From Phycisphaerae bacterium (GTDB taxonomy: Bacteria; Planctomycetota; Phycisphaerae; Phycisphaerales; UBA1924), in contig JAEUIZ010000039.1 in NCBI GenBank assembly GCA_016793805.1, forward strand, positions 62,001-126,000: 64,000 nt of DNA, in the 5' to 3' direction. Each line of letters begins with the position of its first letter. Position 1 is the first letter of the stretch. Position numbers and translations under genes: made by a program. Of the stretch, positions 46,271-55,051 are shown piece after piece. The notes beneath the pieces were generated by a model. That model was given only the letters and a program-made list of their open reading frames with translations, was not told the DNA's origin and did not search any database.

Positions 46271-46510
46271 AGTCGGCGCGGAGGCGCACTAGACTGGTCC
46301 CGTTCGGAGCCGATCGCGACGGAGGCGGCAGGCCGCTGAGGCGCGATCATGGGTCTTTCTATCGCGGCTGATGGAACGCCCCGCTCCCGCCGGCCCTGAG
46401 CCGGCTTCCGTGCCGCGGCCCCGCCTGGCGAACGCGCCAACGCGGACCGCGAAGGGTCCGTGGTTCGACGCAAGGGCGTCGAGGTGAAGGAGGCTGCGTC
46501 CGAGCCGTAT

Positions 46511-46581
46511 TGGCCGATGGTGTAACGGTAGCACAGCAGATTTTGGTTCTGTTTGTCCAGGTTCGAATCCTGGTCGGCCAG
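46511..46581 (+). tRNA. tRNA-Gln (anticodon TTG)
   Basis: A complete cloverleaf. The acceptor TGGCCGA pairs with TCGGCCA, the discriminator is G, and the T arm is CCAGGTTCGAATCCTGG. The anticodon stem encloses TTTTGGT with anticodon TTG, which reads CAA/CAG glutamine codons. The CCA end is not encoded. It lies 58 bp upstream of the glmU start. Confidence 0.97.
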
Positions 46582-46639
46582 TTCCCCGCTGCCGCGTGCG
46601 CCACGACCCGAAGCCACGTCCGGCTCGGCCCGCGCGACC

Positions 46640-47434
46640 ATGCGTGAGGCCCCGACCCAACCCGCCGCCGTCATCCTCGCCGCCGGCAAGGGCACGCGCA
46701 TGCCCGGCGACCTGCCGAAGGTCGCGCACCCCGTCGGGGGTCGGCCCATGGTCTGCCCGATCGTCGAGGCGTGCGTGCAGGCGGGGTGCGGGCGCGTCGT
46801 CGTGGTCGTGGGCTACAAGCAGGCAGTCGTCCGGGAGGCGCTGGCGGGCTATCGGGTCGAGTTCGCCGTGCAGGCCGAGCAACTCGGGACCGGGCACGCG
46901 GTGCAGTGCGCCGAGGCGGCGCTCTCGGCGGCGCCCGCGCCGGCCCAGGTCTTCGTGCTCGGTGGCGACGGCCCGCTGATCCGGGCGTCGACGCTGACGC
47001 GCCTGCTCTCGAGGCATCGCTCCACCGGTGCCGCCGCCACGCTCGCGACCGCGGTGATCGACGACCCGACCGGCTACGGGCGGATCGTCCGCGACGCTTC
47101 GGGGCGGTTCGAGCGGATCGTCGAGCACAAGAACGCGACGCCCGAGCAGCGGGCGATCCGCGAGGTGAACCCGAGTTACTACTGCTTCGATCGCGTGCCG
47201 CTGTTCGACGCGCTCCGCGAGGTTCGCCCGAACGAGGCGACGAGGGAGCGGTACCTGACGGACGTGCTGGCGATCATGCTGGGCAAGGGGCTGCGGGTCG
47301 AGGTCGAGCCGGGCGTCCCGCCCGAGGACGTGCTCTCGATCAACACGCCCGCCGAACTCGCGGTCGTCGATCGCCTCTATCGCGCCCGCGCGGGCGCGAC
47401 CCGGACGCTCCCCCACGCAGGACTCGCGCCATGA
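46640..47434 (+). CDS. glmU: UDP-GlcNAc pyrophosphorylase (GlmU N-terminal type)
   Basis: 264 residues, a nucleotidyltransferase domain only. The signature is VILAAGKGTRMPGDLPKVAH (about 10-29), followed by AEQLGTGHAVQCAE, VLGGDGPLIRAST, GYGRIVRDASGRF and IVEHKNATPEQR. It would make UDP-GlcNAc from GlcNAc-1-P and UTP for peptidoglycan and surface polysaccharides. The left-handed helix acetyltransferase half of standard GlmU (about 450 residues) is absent, so another enzyme must acetylate glucosamine-1-P. Its stop overlaps prs by four bases. Confidence 0.88.
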   Translation: MREAPTQPAAVILAAGKGTRMPGDLPKVAHPVGGRPMVCPIVEACVQAGCGRVVVVVGYKQAVVREALAGYRVEFAVQAEQLGTGHAVQCAEAALSAAPAPAQVFVLGGDGPLIRASTLTRLLSRHRSTGAAATLATAVIDDPTGYGRIVRDASGRFERIVEHKNATPEQRAIREVNPSYYCFDRVPLFDALREVRPNEATRERYLTDVLAIMLGKGLRVEVEPGVPPEDVLSINTPAELAVVDRLYRARAGATRTLPHAGLAP

Positions 47435-48417
47435 GCAGCGGCGACGCCAACAGCCTGAAGGTCATCGCGGGCCGGCACAGCGTCGGGCTCACGACGCGGA
47501 TCTGCGACCACATCGGGATCCCGCTGGCCCAGGCCCGCACGACCGCGTTCCCGGACGGGGAACTGATGGTCAAGTTGGAGGAGGACGTCCGCGGGCGTGA
47601 CTGCTTCGTGGTGATCTCGACGTGCCACCCCGTCAACGACAACCTGATGGAACTGCTGGTGTTCCTCGACTGCCTCCGCCGCGCCTCGGCATCGCGGGTG
47701 ACGGTGGTGACGCCGTACTTCGGGTACGCGCGGCAGGACCGCAAGGACGAGGGGCGCGTCCCGATCACGGCGAAACTGGTGGCGAACCTCATCACCGCGG
47801 CCCGGGCCGATCGGCTGCTGGCGCTGGACCTGCACGCGGCGCAGATCCAGGGCTTCTTCGACCTCCCGGTGGACCACCTCTCGGCCACGCCGGTGTTCTA
47901 CAACTACTTCAAGTCGATCCGCGGCGACCTTGGCGACCTCTGCCTGGTGAGCCCGGACGTGGGCAACGTCAAGGTGGCCGAGAGTTTCGCCAACCTGCTC
48001 GGGGGCGACCTGGCGATCATCAACAAGCGCCGCCTGTCGGGCTCGACGGTGACCACGGGCAACCTCATCGGCGACGTGAAGAACAAGACCGTCCTGATGT
48101 TCGACGACATGATCTCGACCGCGGGCACCGTCTGCGAGGCGGCACGCCTCGTGATGGACAAGGGCGCCAAGCAGGTCTTTGCCGCGGCGACGCACGCGGT
48201 GCTTGTGGGGATGGCGATCCAGCGGCTGGCCGAGGCGCCGATCAGCCGCGTCGTGGTCACCAACACGATCCCCTCCGGCGACGGACGAGTGGACCCGATC
48301 CGTGACAAACTGGTGGAGTTGTGCGTGGGCCCGCTGATCGGCGAGGCGATCCACCGCATCCACCACAATCTCTCAGTCAGCGAGTTGTTCAAGGGCACCG
48401 CGGGAACAAAGCGGTAG
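47431..48417 (+). CDS. prs: Ribose-phosphate pyrophosphokinase
   Basis: 328 residues, standard length. It makes PRPP from ribose-5-P and ATP. The flexible loop and binding sites are present: FPDGELMVKLEEDVRGRD, YFGYARQDRKDEGRVPITAK, LDLHAAQIQGFFDLPVDHL, and the PRPP motif VLMFDDMISTAGTVCEAA. Its ATG overlaps glmU. The order glmU-prs-rplY-pth is that of Bacillus gcaD-prs-ctc-spoVC. Confidence 0.97.
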   Translation: MSSGDANSLKVIAGRHSVGLTTRICDHIGIPLAQARTTAFPDGELMVKLEEDVRGRDCFVVISTCHPVNDNLMELLVFLDCLRRASASRVTVVTPYFGYARQDRKDEGRVPITAKLVANLITAARADRLLALDLHAAQIQGFFDLPVDHLSATPVFYNYFKSIRGDLGDLCLVSPDVGNVKVAESFANLLGGDLAIINKRRLSGSTVTTGNLIGDVKNKTVLMFDDMISTAGTVCEAARLVMDKGAKQVFAAATHAVLVGMAIQRLAEAPISRVVVTNTIPSGDGRVDPIRDKLVELCVGPLIGEAIHRIHHNLSVSELFKGTAGTKR

Positions 48418-48466
48418 CGCACGCACCCAGGGCGGCCGAGGGCCGCATGACGGAAGGAAGACAGCC

Positions 48467-49204
48467 ATGCACGAGAAATCCCCGATCCTGAAGGCGACCA
48501 AGCGTGACCGCGTGGGCACGCGCTACTCGACGCGAATCCGCGAGCGCGGCGGGCTTCCCGCGGTGGTCTACGGGCGGGCCTCGCAGCCGGAGTCCGTCGC
48601 GCTGGACGCGAAGGAGACCCTCACCCACATCCACAAGGGCGAGAAGGTCTTCCGCATCCAGGTCGAGGGCGCGAAGGAGGCCCAGACGGTGCTCCTCAAG
48701 GCGGTGCAGTTCGACCACCTCGGGACCAACGTGGTGCACGCCGACTTCGCCCGCGTGTCGCTGACGGACCGCGTGTCGGTGCGCGTCCCGATCCACCTGC
48801 TGGGCGAGGCCAAGGGCCTCAAGACGGCCGGCGCGATCCTCATGCACCCGACCAACGAGATCGAGATCGAGTGCGTGGTCACGGACATCCCGGACTACAT
48901 CGAGGTCGGGGTCGGGGACCTCGACGTGGACCATCAGATCACCGCGGGCGACGTGAAACTGCCCGGTGCGTCCATGAAACTCAAGACGGACAAGCACGCG
49001 ATCCTGGCCCAGATCGTCATCCAGCAGGAGATCGTCGAGGCCAAGGCCGAAGAGGGCGCCGTCGAGGCCGGCCCGGCCGAGCCCGAGGTCATCACCGCCA
49101 AGAAGAAGGACGAGGAAGGGGCCGCGCCGGGCGCCGCCAAGCCGGGCGAGAAGGCACCCGCCGACAAGAAGGCCGCCCCCGCCAAGGAGGACAAGAAGAA
49201 GTAA
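48467..49204 (+). CDS. rplY: 50S ribosomal protein L25 (Ctc type)
   Basis: 245 residues, the long Ctc/TL5 form. The N-terminal 5S-rRNA-binding domain (about 1-95) has ILKATKRDRVGTRYSTRIRE and GLPAVVYGRA. The C-terminal TL5-type domain runs from NVVHADFARVSLTDRVSVRV to about 190. A disordered 50-residue tail rich in Ala/Glu/Lys/Pro follows (ending KAAPAKEDKKK). A strong GGAAGGAAG ribosome site precedes the ATG. Part of the same operon. Confidence 0.95.
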   Translation: MHEKSPILKATKRDRVGTRYSTRIRERGGLPAVVYGRASQPESVALDAKETLTHIHKGEKVFRIQVEGAKEAQTVLLKAVQFDHLGTNVVHADFARVSLTDRVSVRVPIHLLGEAKGLKTAGAILMHPTNEIEIECVVTDIPDYIEVGVGDLDVDHQITAGDVKLPGASMKLKTDKHAILAQIVIQQEIVEAKAEEGAVEAGPAEPEVITAKKKDEEGAAPGAAKPGEKAPADKKAAPAKEDKKK

Positions 49205-49285
49205 CACGCCGCCACGCTACGGACCTCGGCTTCCGGGGTCTGTGCGCCGGTGCCATGTCTGCTTCTCGTCGATCGGAATGGAGCC

Positions 49286-49939
49286 ATGAGAGTGGTCGTC
49301 GGACTGGGCAATCCCGGCAGGGAGTACGACAAGACCCGGCACAACGCCGGGTTCATGGTCGTCGATCGCCTCGTCGATCGCCACGCCCGGGCTGTCCCCG
49401 CTCGCGCCCGCTTCAACGCCGCCGCGTTCGACGGGAGGATCGCCGGCGAGCCGTGCCTCTTCCTCAAGCCCACGACGTACATGAACCGCTCGGGACTCTG
49501 TGTGGGCGAGGCGGTCCGGTTCTTCAAACTCAATCCCGCCCAGGAACTGCTCGTGATCGTGGACGAGATCTACTTGCCGTGCGGCACGATCCGGCTACGT
49601 CCCGGCGGCGGGAGCGGGGGTCACAACGGGCTCGAGGACATCGGCCGTGCCCTGGGCACCGATGCCTACCCGCGCCTCCGGGTTGGCGTAGGCCCCAAGC
49701 CGCCCGGGTACGACCAGTCCAACTTCGTCCTCGGCCGGTTCACCGATCTCGAGTGGGCGGCCGTGGCGCCATCCATCGACAAGGCGGCCGATGCCGCCGA
49801 GTGTTTCGTCACCAAGGGCCTTGACGCGGCGATGAACGCGTTCAACGCGCCGGATGTCCCGAGGCCAGCGCGTCCCAAGCCCGAGCGTCCAGAGTCCGAT
49901 CCCGCCCGCATCCCGCCGGAGGCGCCGCCTCCCGCCTGA
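49286..49939 (+). CDS. pth: Peptidyl-tRNA hydrolase
   Basis: 217 residues. It releases peptides from drop-off tRNAs. Active-site residues: Asn9 in GLGNPG, His19 in TRHNAGF, the KPTTYMNRSG strand, and the Asp of DEIYLPCGTIRLRPGGGSGG, HNGLEDI. The ATG at 49286 is followed directly by VVVGLGNPG. A 30-residue Pro/Arg-rich tail follows the domain. Part of the glmU-prs-rplY-pth operon. Confidence 0.95.
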   Translation: MRVVVGLGNPGREYDKTRHNAGFMVVDRLVDRHARAVPARARFNAAAFDGRIAGEPCLFLKPTTYMNRSGLCVGEAVRFFKLNPAQELLVIVDEIYLPCGTIRLRPGGGSGGHNGLEDIGRALGTDAYPRLRVGVGPKPPGYDQSNFVLGRFTDLEWAAVAPSIDKAADAAECFVTKGLDAAMNAFNAPDVPRPARPKPERPESDPARIPPEAPPPA

Positions 49940-49975
49940 GTTCACCGGGGCAGTCCGCCCCATTCGGAGTTCCAC

Positions 49976-50419
49976 ATGCCTGAGAATCGCACGTACACCT
50001 ACGAGATCATGTTCCTGGTCGGGCAGGCACAGGCCGCCGACTTCAGCGGCACCATCGAGCACATCCGCGAGTTGCTCGGTCGCGCGCACGCCGAGGTCCT
50101 CGCGATGAAGAAGTGGGACGAGCGCCGCCTCGCCTACGAGATCAAGAAGCAGAAGCGCGGGCTCTACATCCTGGCGTATGTGAAGGCGCCCGCGGCCTCG
50201 ATGCGCAGTTTCGAGCGCGACTGCAACCTCTCGGAGAAGATCCTCCGCGTGCTCATCCTCCGTGCCGACCACTTCACGCAGGACGAACTCGTCGCCCACG
50301 ACGGACGCGAGGCGCTCGAGACCGAGGCGAAACTCCGGGCCAAGCAGGCCGCGGAGCGCCCCGCCGAGCCAGCCCCCGCGCCGGCGGCCGTCGCCGAGCC
50401 CGAGCCCGAGCCGGCCTGA
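49976..50419 (+). CDS. rpsF: 30S ribosomal protein S6
   Basis: 147 residues. The S6 fold is residues 5-100: YTYEIMFLVGQAQAADF, VLAMKKWDERRLAYEIKKQK, GLYILAYVKAPAASM, LRVLILRAD. An acidic Ala/Glu/Pro tail (about 105-147) extends it, as in many S6 proteins. It starts the usual rpsF-ssb pair; rpsR, the usual third member, does not follow here. Confidence 0.95.
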   Translation: MPENRTYTYEIMFLVGQAQAADFSGTIEHIRELLGRAHAEVLAMKKWDERRLAYEIKKQKRGLYILAYVKAPAASMRSFERDCNLSEKILRVLILRADHFTQDELVAHDGREALETEAKLRAKQAAERPAEPAPAPAAVAEPEPEPA

Positions 50420-50535
50420 TCGCCCGCGGCGGCGTCATCCGACGTCGCGCGCGCGGTCGTCGCGCGCGACTCCATCGCCGTCGGACGCGCGCCGCCTACG
50501 CTTACCCGATCAGAATCCAATCAAGGAGTTTCCCC

Positions 50536-50985
50536 GTGCCCAATCTGAACAAAGTGATGTTGATGGGGAACCTGACGCGCGACATCGAGTTGCGGCACAC
50601 GTCGGGGAACCAGGCCGTGGCGAATATCGGGCTTGCCGTCAATCGCCGCTGGCGGTCCCCGGAGGGCGAGCAGCGCGAAGAGACCACGTTCGTGGACTGC
50701 GAGGCGTGGGGCAAGACCGCCGAGACGATGTCGAAGTACCTGACCAAGGGCAGGCCGGTCTATATCGAGGGGCGCCTCAAACTCGACCAGTGGGAGAAAG
50801 AGGGCCAGAAGCACTCGAAACTCAAGGTCGTTGTCGAGGGATTCCAGTTCATCGACAGCAAGGGCGGCGGCGGCGGAGACGACGGCAGCGGGGGCGGCGC
50901 TCCAGCACGAGGTCGAGCGCCATCAGCGCCGAGCCAGGCCGCCCCGTCCCAAGGCAACGTGAGCGACGACGACATCCCGTTCTGA
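50536..50985 (+). CDS. ssb: Single-stranded DNA-binding protein
   Basis: 149 residues from a GTG start with AAGGAG nine bases before. The OB fold runs about residues 3-108: VMLMGNLTRDIELRHTSGN, ETTFVDCEAWGKTAETMSKY, YIEGRLKLDQWEKEGQ. A Gly/Ser/Pro-rich linker leads to the acidic tip DDDIPF, which docks partner proteins. Binds single-stranded DNA in replication and repair. It follows rpsF, as in most bacteria. Confidence 0.96.
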   Translation: MPNLNKVMLMGNLTRDIELRHTSGNQAVANIGLAVNRRWRSPEGEQREETTFVDCEAWGKTAETMSKYLTKGRPVYIEGRLKLDQWEKEGQKHSKLKVVVEGFQFIDSKGGGGGDDGSGGGAPARGRAPSAPSQAAPSQGNVSDDDIPF

Positions 50986-51155
50986 GCAGGGGCAGGCGTC
51001 GACGATCGCGTCGGTCGCCCGCTCGGTCGCAGCCGGCGCGTGCATCTGGGGCATGCACCCCCATTGCCACCCGGCGGGCGGGGCGCTGCGAGGGGACTTG
51101 GTATCATCGCCCTTCGCTCGCGGTCGGAGGCCCCGCGGCAGAGCAGGAGAGACGC

Positions 51156-52550
51156 ATGACGGCACGTGTGTTGTGGATGAGCGCCCTGGGCGCGTGGGGC
51201 CTTGTTGTTGCCGCGGGCCGGGCGCAGACCGTCTGCAATCGCACCGGGCCGGACGTCATCGTCGGTGAGATCCTGACGCCCTCGAACTACCCGGCCTCCG
51301 GGGGCGTGGACGCGTTCTCGTTCGGCACCTATGCCTGCAACGTGGGCGACACGCCGGCGCTCTGGATCGCCGAGACCAACCAGCACCCCGTCATCGCCCA
51401 GAACGTCTACCGGCTCAGCACCGTCGACGGCTCGACCCGCTTCGAGCAGGTCGGGATGAGTTGGCTCAAGCACGGGTTCTACGCGCTCAGCGACGTGCTG
51501 TGCTGCCCGACATGCCTTCCGACCGACGGGACGCGCCTCGGCGTCGGGTGCGCCGACGCGTACGTCTCGAGCCGCAACGCGATGCAGGCCAACCTCGGCC
51601 CGCGGTGGGAAGTCAACGCGCACACCGGGGCCTTTCCATACCCGCCGTCGAATCCGCCCTACACCACCGGCGCGCCGGATCGCCGGCTGCAGGTGGCGCT
51701 CGCGGATCTGGTGGTGGGGGGGCAGTATTTCATCGAGGCGCACTACGTCACCGCCGACGACGCGGCGGCGGGGAACCAGAACAACAACGCCTCGTACGCC
51801 TCCGCGACCGTCAGCGCGGTGGGGCTCGAGTACTCGATGCAACTGGCCAGCCTGACGACGCGGGAGACGCCGGCCATCGCGGCGTGGAAGGCCGCCGACC
51901 CCGCCGTAACCGAGTCGCGTCTCCAGATCCCCGGCGACGGGCTCGTCATCGTCTCGTCGCGCGCGACGGCGATCGCGGGCGGACGCTGGCACTACGAGTA
52001 CGCCGTCTACAACATGAACTCGGACCAAGGCGTGGGCTCGATCCGCGTGCCGGTTCCGCTGGCCGCCTCGGTCACCAACATCGGGTTCCACGATGTGGTC
52101 TACCGCAACGGCGACGGGGTCGGGAGCGTGAACGTGAGCGGGACGGACTGGCCGACGACCCGCTCGGAACTGGGCCTGACGTGGTCCACGCCGGCGTTTG
52201 CCGCGAATCCCAACGGCAACGCGATTCGCTGGGGCACGCTCTACAACTTCCGCTTGGATTCCGACCGCCCGCCCGCGGCATCGGGGAGCCTCACCCTGGG
52301 CCTCTGGAAGTCGTCGCAGTCGTTCGCGGTCGCCGCGCAGGTGCCCAGCGCCGGCGGGTGCTACGCCAACTGCGACGGCGGGCAGGTCGTGCCATTGCTC
52401 TCCGCCGCGGATTACATCTGCTTCATGAACCGATTCGCGGCGGGCGATGCCTGGGCGAACTGCGACGCGAGCACGACGATGCCGCTCCTGAACGTGCTCG
52501 ACTTTGTGTGCTTCAACACCAAGTTCGCGGGCGGATGCGCGGCACCCTGA
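51156..52550 (+). CDS. Secreted protein with GC-type dockerin
   Basis: 464 residues. Signal peptide with a possible cleavage after AAGRA-Q. The body (residues 25-400) has several paired Cys (TVCNRTGPD, YACNVGD, DVLCCPTCLP, RLGVGCAD) and a beta-rich second half (HYEYAVYNMNSDQGVGSIRV) that look like lysyl-oxidase-like or collagen-binding style beta domains, but I cannot assign a family. The last 65 residues are the dockerin module: CYANCDGGQVVPLLSAADY, FAAGDAWANCDAST, LNVLDFVCF, AGGCAAP. The first half of the module has S-A-A-D-Y in place of the usual N-V-N-D-F. Converges with the pseudopilin gene. Confidence 0.82.
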   Translation: MTARVLWMSALGAWGLVVAAGRAQTVCNRTGPDVIVGEILTPSNYPASGGVDAFSFGTYACNVGDTPALWIAETNQHPVIAQNVYRLSTVDGSTRFEQVGMSWLKHGFYALSDVLCCPTCLPTDGTRLGVGCADAYVSSRNAMQANLGPRWEVNAHTGAFPYPPSNPPYTTGAPDRRLQVALADLVVGGQYFIEAHYVTADDAAAGNQNNNASYASATVSAVGLEYSMQLASLTTRETPAIAAWKAADPAVTESRLQIPGDGLVIVSSRATAIAGGRWHYEYAVYNMNSDQGVGSIRVPVPLAASVTNIGFHDVVYRNGDGVGSVNVSGTDWPTTRSELGLTWSTPAFAANPNGNAIRWGTLYNFRLDSDRPPAASGSLTLGLWKSSQSFAVAAQVPSAGGCYANCDGGQVVPLLSAADYICFMNRFAAGDAWANCDASTTMPLLNVLDFVCFNTKFAGGCAAP

Positions 52551-52565
52551 CCTGAGCGCCGGCGA

Positions 52566-53411
52566 CTATCGCCAGCGCTGCCAGTCGGGGACGTAGTGCG
52601 GGCCGTTCTCTGATCCGACCGAACCCACGTTGAGCGGCAGGGCGAGGATCCATTCCGGCTTGGACGCGACCGCGCGCACGCTCCCGTCGCCGCGGGCGGT
52701 CACGGTCTGCCCGCGATGGCGGAAACTGGTGGTGGGGGAGAGGTTCGTGGACCACGAGCATCCCGCGCCAAAGAGCATCGGCGGGTCGAGCAGCGCGCAG
52801 TTGCGCGGGGGCGTGCCGGGCAGCAGCGTGTCGGCGAACACGAACAACTCCGTCGGCCGGTCGAGGTCCGAGAGCCGCTTCCAGCGCTGGCCCCCGATCT
52901 GGAGGCTCCACCCCGGCGTCGCGGGCGGGCACAGGTAGTACCCGTTGTACCCGTACGTGCTCGTCGGCAGCCCGGGGGACACCGACGCGGGCTGCGGTCG
53001 GTAGGTCCCCCAGGGCTGCGCGGCGCACTCGAACACCCCTCTCTCTCCCAACGGGGCGTCGAGATAAGTCGTCAGGTACCCCCTCGTCTGGTCGATCGTG
53101 TTTCCCACCACCGCACCCCACCAATACACCGGCTGGCCCGAGACATCGGCGAGCGGCATCGCCCGGCCCGCGTGCGCATCGGCGTACAGCGTCCAGCCCA
53201 GGATCATCTGTCGCTGGTTGGATTGGCACGCCGCCTGTCGGCCCGCGGCCCGTGCGCCGCCCAGCGCGGGCAGCAGGATCGAGAGCAGCAGCGCCACCAC
53301 CGCGATCACCACGAGCAGTTCCATGATCGTGAACGCGCGGCGGCCGAGCGCCGCGGAGATGGAAGGGGGGGCGGGGCGGGGGGCAGGTGGTGGGAGTGGG
53401 GCGGGCGTCAT
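52566..53411 (-). CDS. Type IV pseudopilin-like protein
   Basis: 281 residues. A Pro-rich leader ends at RRAFTIMELLVVIAVVALLL: the FTxxE motif with the conserved Glu is the prepilin peptidase/N-methylation site, followed by the hydrophobic pilin helix. The C-terminal globular part contains two adjacent Cys-bearing loops and a final ENGPHYVPDWQRW, similar to the DUF1559 group of planctomycete pseudopilins. It could form part of a type II secretion-like pilus or be an anchored surface protein. Its ATG overlaps the stop of the propeller gene by four bases, placing it third in the riboswitch operon. Confidence 0.87.
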   Translation of the reverse strand: MTPAPLPPPAPRPAPPSISAALGRRAFTIMELLVVIAVVALLLSILLPALGGARAAGRQAACQSNQRQMILGWTLYADAHAGRAMPLADVSGQPVYWWGAVVGNTIDQTRGYLTTYLDAPLGERGVFECAAQPWGTYRPQPASVSPGLPTSTYGYNGYYLCPPATPGWSLQIGGQRWKRLSDLDRPTELFVFADTLLPGTPPRNCALLDPPMLFGAGCSWSTNLSPTTSFRHRGQTVTARGDGSVRAVASKPEWILALPLNVGSVGSENGPHYVPDWQRWR

Positions 53412-55051
53412 GGGCAGCCCTCCGCGTAGCGCTGCGAGAAGCACACGAAGTCGTTGACGTTGAGCACCGGCGGGACCGTGCTCGCGTCGCAGTTGGCGCG
53501 CGGGTCCCACGCGGCGAAAAGGCCCAGGAAGCAGACGTAGTCGTTGACGTTGAGGATCGGCGGCGTGGTGCTCGCGTCGCAGTTCGCGGAGCAGGCGGCG
53601 AATGCGTGCAGCCCCGCCGCGCCGACCGTGAACAGCCGCGGCGACGCCGGGGAGCCGATCACCGCGGGCGACGCCCCGGCGGCGGCGAACGCGCCCACCA
53701 CGAACCCGGGCTGCGCGGGCGAGCGGGAGAGATCGACGACGTAGAGGTCCGTGCAGGGCGCGGACGTGCTCGCGCCCGTGGGGATCGCCCCGATCGCGGC
53801 GAGGAACGGCGGGCCGGTGCGCCCGTCGGTCCCGTCCGTGTCGGGTCGGGGCGCGACGGCCGGCACCTGGGTCCACCCGCCGACGCGGAGGTACTCGCCC
53901 GGGTCGATGACCTGGTTCTGGTTGAGGTCCTGCCAGGTGTCGAGCGCCGTGTCCCACACCCGCTCGGCCCAGGTGCAGCGGTCCTTGTAGAGCGCCAGGC
54001 TCGGCGCGGAGCCGAAGCCCTGCAACCCGCCGCTGAGGAGCACGTACCCGCCCTTGATCGGCACCGGGATGCTGCTGGTGCGGTTGCACGGCGTGGACCA
54101 GAGGAGTTCGCCGCTCGCCGCGTCGAGCTTGACCAGGTTGGCCGATTCGAGCCCGCCCGCGAAGGCGTACGACGCGGCGTAGACGGCGACGTCCGAGTCG
54201 TCCACCGAGACGCCCCCGAAGAACCCCAGTTCCTCGGGGTTGGTGAAGGTCCACAGGTTCGGCGCGGCGGGCGGGTCGTCGATGCGGCGGGCGATCACCT
54301 GGCCCGCGTCGCCCCCCCACGGGGTCGTGATCGTCGAGACATAGACCACGCCGTCGGCGTAGGCGGGCGAGTTGCCCGAGGACCCGCCGAGGACCACGGA
54401 CCAGACGATCTGCCCGGGCAGGTACGGGTTCCAGAGCGAGTCGAAGGGATCGACGTTGACGCAGACGAGCCGACCGTCGAGGCCGTAGCCGTCGAAGAGC
54501 GTGAGGAGCGCGCGGTCGGCCTTGTCGCGGTCGGAGGTGATCGCGGGCGAGGCGTTGACCACGGGGCGCGGGAGCGGGGTCTGCCAGCGGACGGCCCCGC
54601 TGACCGCGTCGATGGCGGTGAGCGCGAACCCGGCCGCGGCGAGCACCACGCCGCGCTTGAGGTCGACCGCGGGCGCGGCCCAGGACTCGAGCACGGCGGT
54701 CGGGATGGCCGTGCTCCAGAGGGGCGTGCCGCTGGCCGCGTCGTACGCGAGCGTGCGGGCCTGCCCCCCGACCGTGCCGATCGCGTAGACGCGCTCCCCG
54801 TCCGAGACCACGCCCGCCTGCCCGGCGAAGGTGACGGGCGATCCGGCGGGGTCGTGCGAGGCGATCCACGCGGCCCCGGCGATCGCGGGGAGCGCCCCCG
54901 CCTCGGCGACGCGGCAGGCCGATCGCGCGAGCATCGGCCAGGGATCGGCCCCCAGCGAGACACCGCCGGAGGCGGCGCAGACGGCCGCGAGCGCGCCCGC
55001 GCGCAGGGCGAGGGGATGCAGGGGGGGGGTGGGGGGGAGGGGGGGGGTCAT
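53408..55051 (-). CDS. PQQ-like beta-propeller protein with GC-type dockerin
   Basis: 547 residues. Secreted: N-terminal Pro-rich stretch and hydrophobic ALRAGALAAVCAASGGVSLG. Residues 45-470 contain repeated WxTPLP/YDAASGTPLWSTA, IDAVSGAVRWQTPLP and LDAASGELLWSTP units, the signature of PQQ-type eight-bladed propellers. PQQ-binding residues are not evident, so it is probably a binding platform rather than a dehydrogenase. The end (CSANCDASTTPPILNVNDY, CDASTVPPVLNVNDF, CFSQRYAEGCP) is the dockerin module. The 5' coding end is built on long runs of C (Pro-Pro-Leu-Pro-Pro-Thr-Pro-Pro), which could slip. Middle gene of the cobalamin-riboswitch operon. Confidence 0.82.
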   Translation of the reverse strand: MTPPLPPTPPLHPLALRAGALAAVCAASGGVSLGADPWPMLARSACRVAEAGALPAIAGAAWIASHDPAGSPVTFAGQAGVVSDGERVYAIGTVGGQARTLAYDAASGTPLWSTAIPTAVLESWAAPAVDLKRGVVLAAAGFALTAIDAVSGAVRWQTPLPRPVVNASPAITSDRDKADRALLTLFDGYGLDGRLVCVNVDPFDSLWNPYLPGQIVWSVVLGGSSGNSPAYADGVVYVSTITTPWGGDAGQVIARRIDDPPAAPNLWTFTNPEELGFFGGVSVDDSDVAVYAASYAFAGGLESANLVKLDAASGELLWSTPCNRTSSIPVPIKGGYVLLSGGLQGFGSAPSLALYKDRCTWAERVWDTALDTWQDLNQNQVIDPGEYLRVGGWTQVPAVAPRPDTDGTDGRTGPPFLAAIGAIPTGASTSAPCTDLYVVDLSRSPAQPGFVVGAFAAAGASPAVIGSPASPRLFTVGAAGLHAFAACSANCDASTTPPILNVNDYVCFLGLFAAWDPRANCDASTVPPVLNVNDFVCFSQRYAEGCP

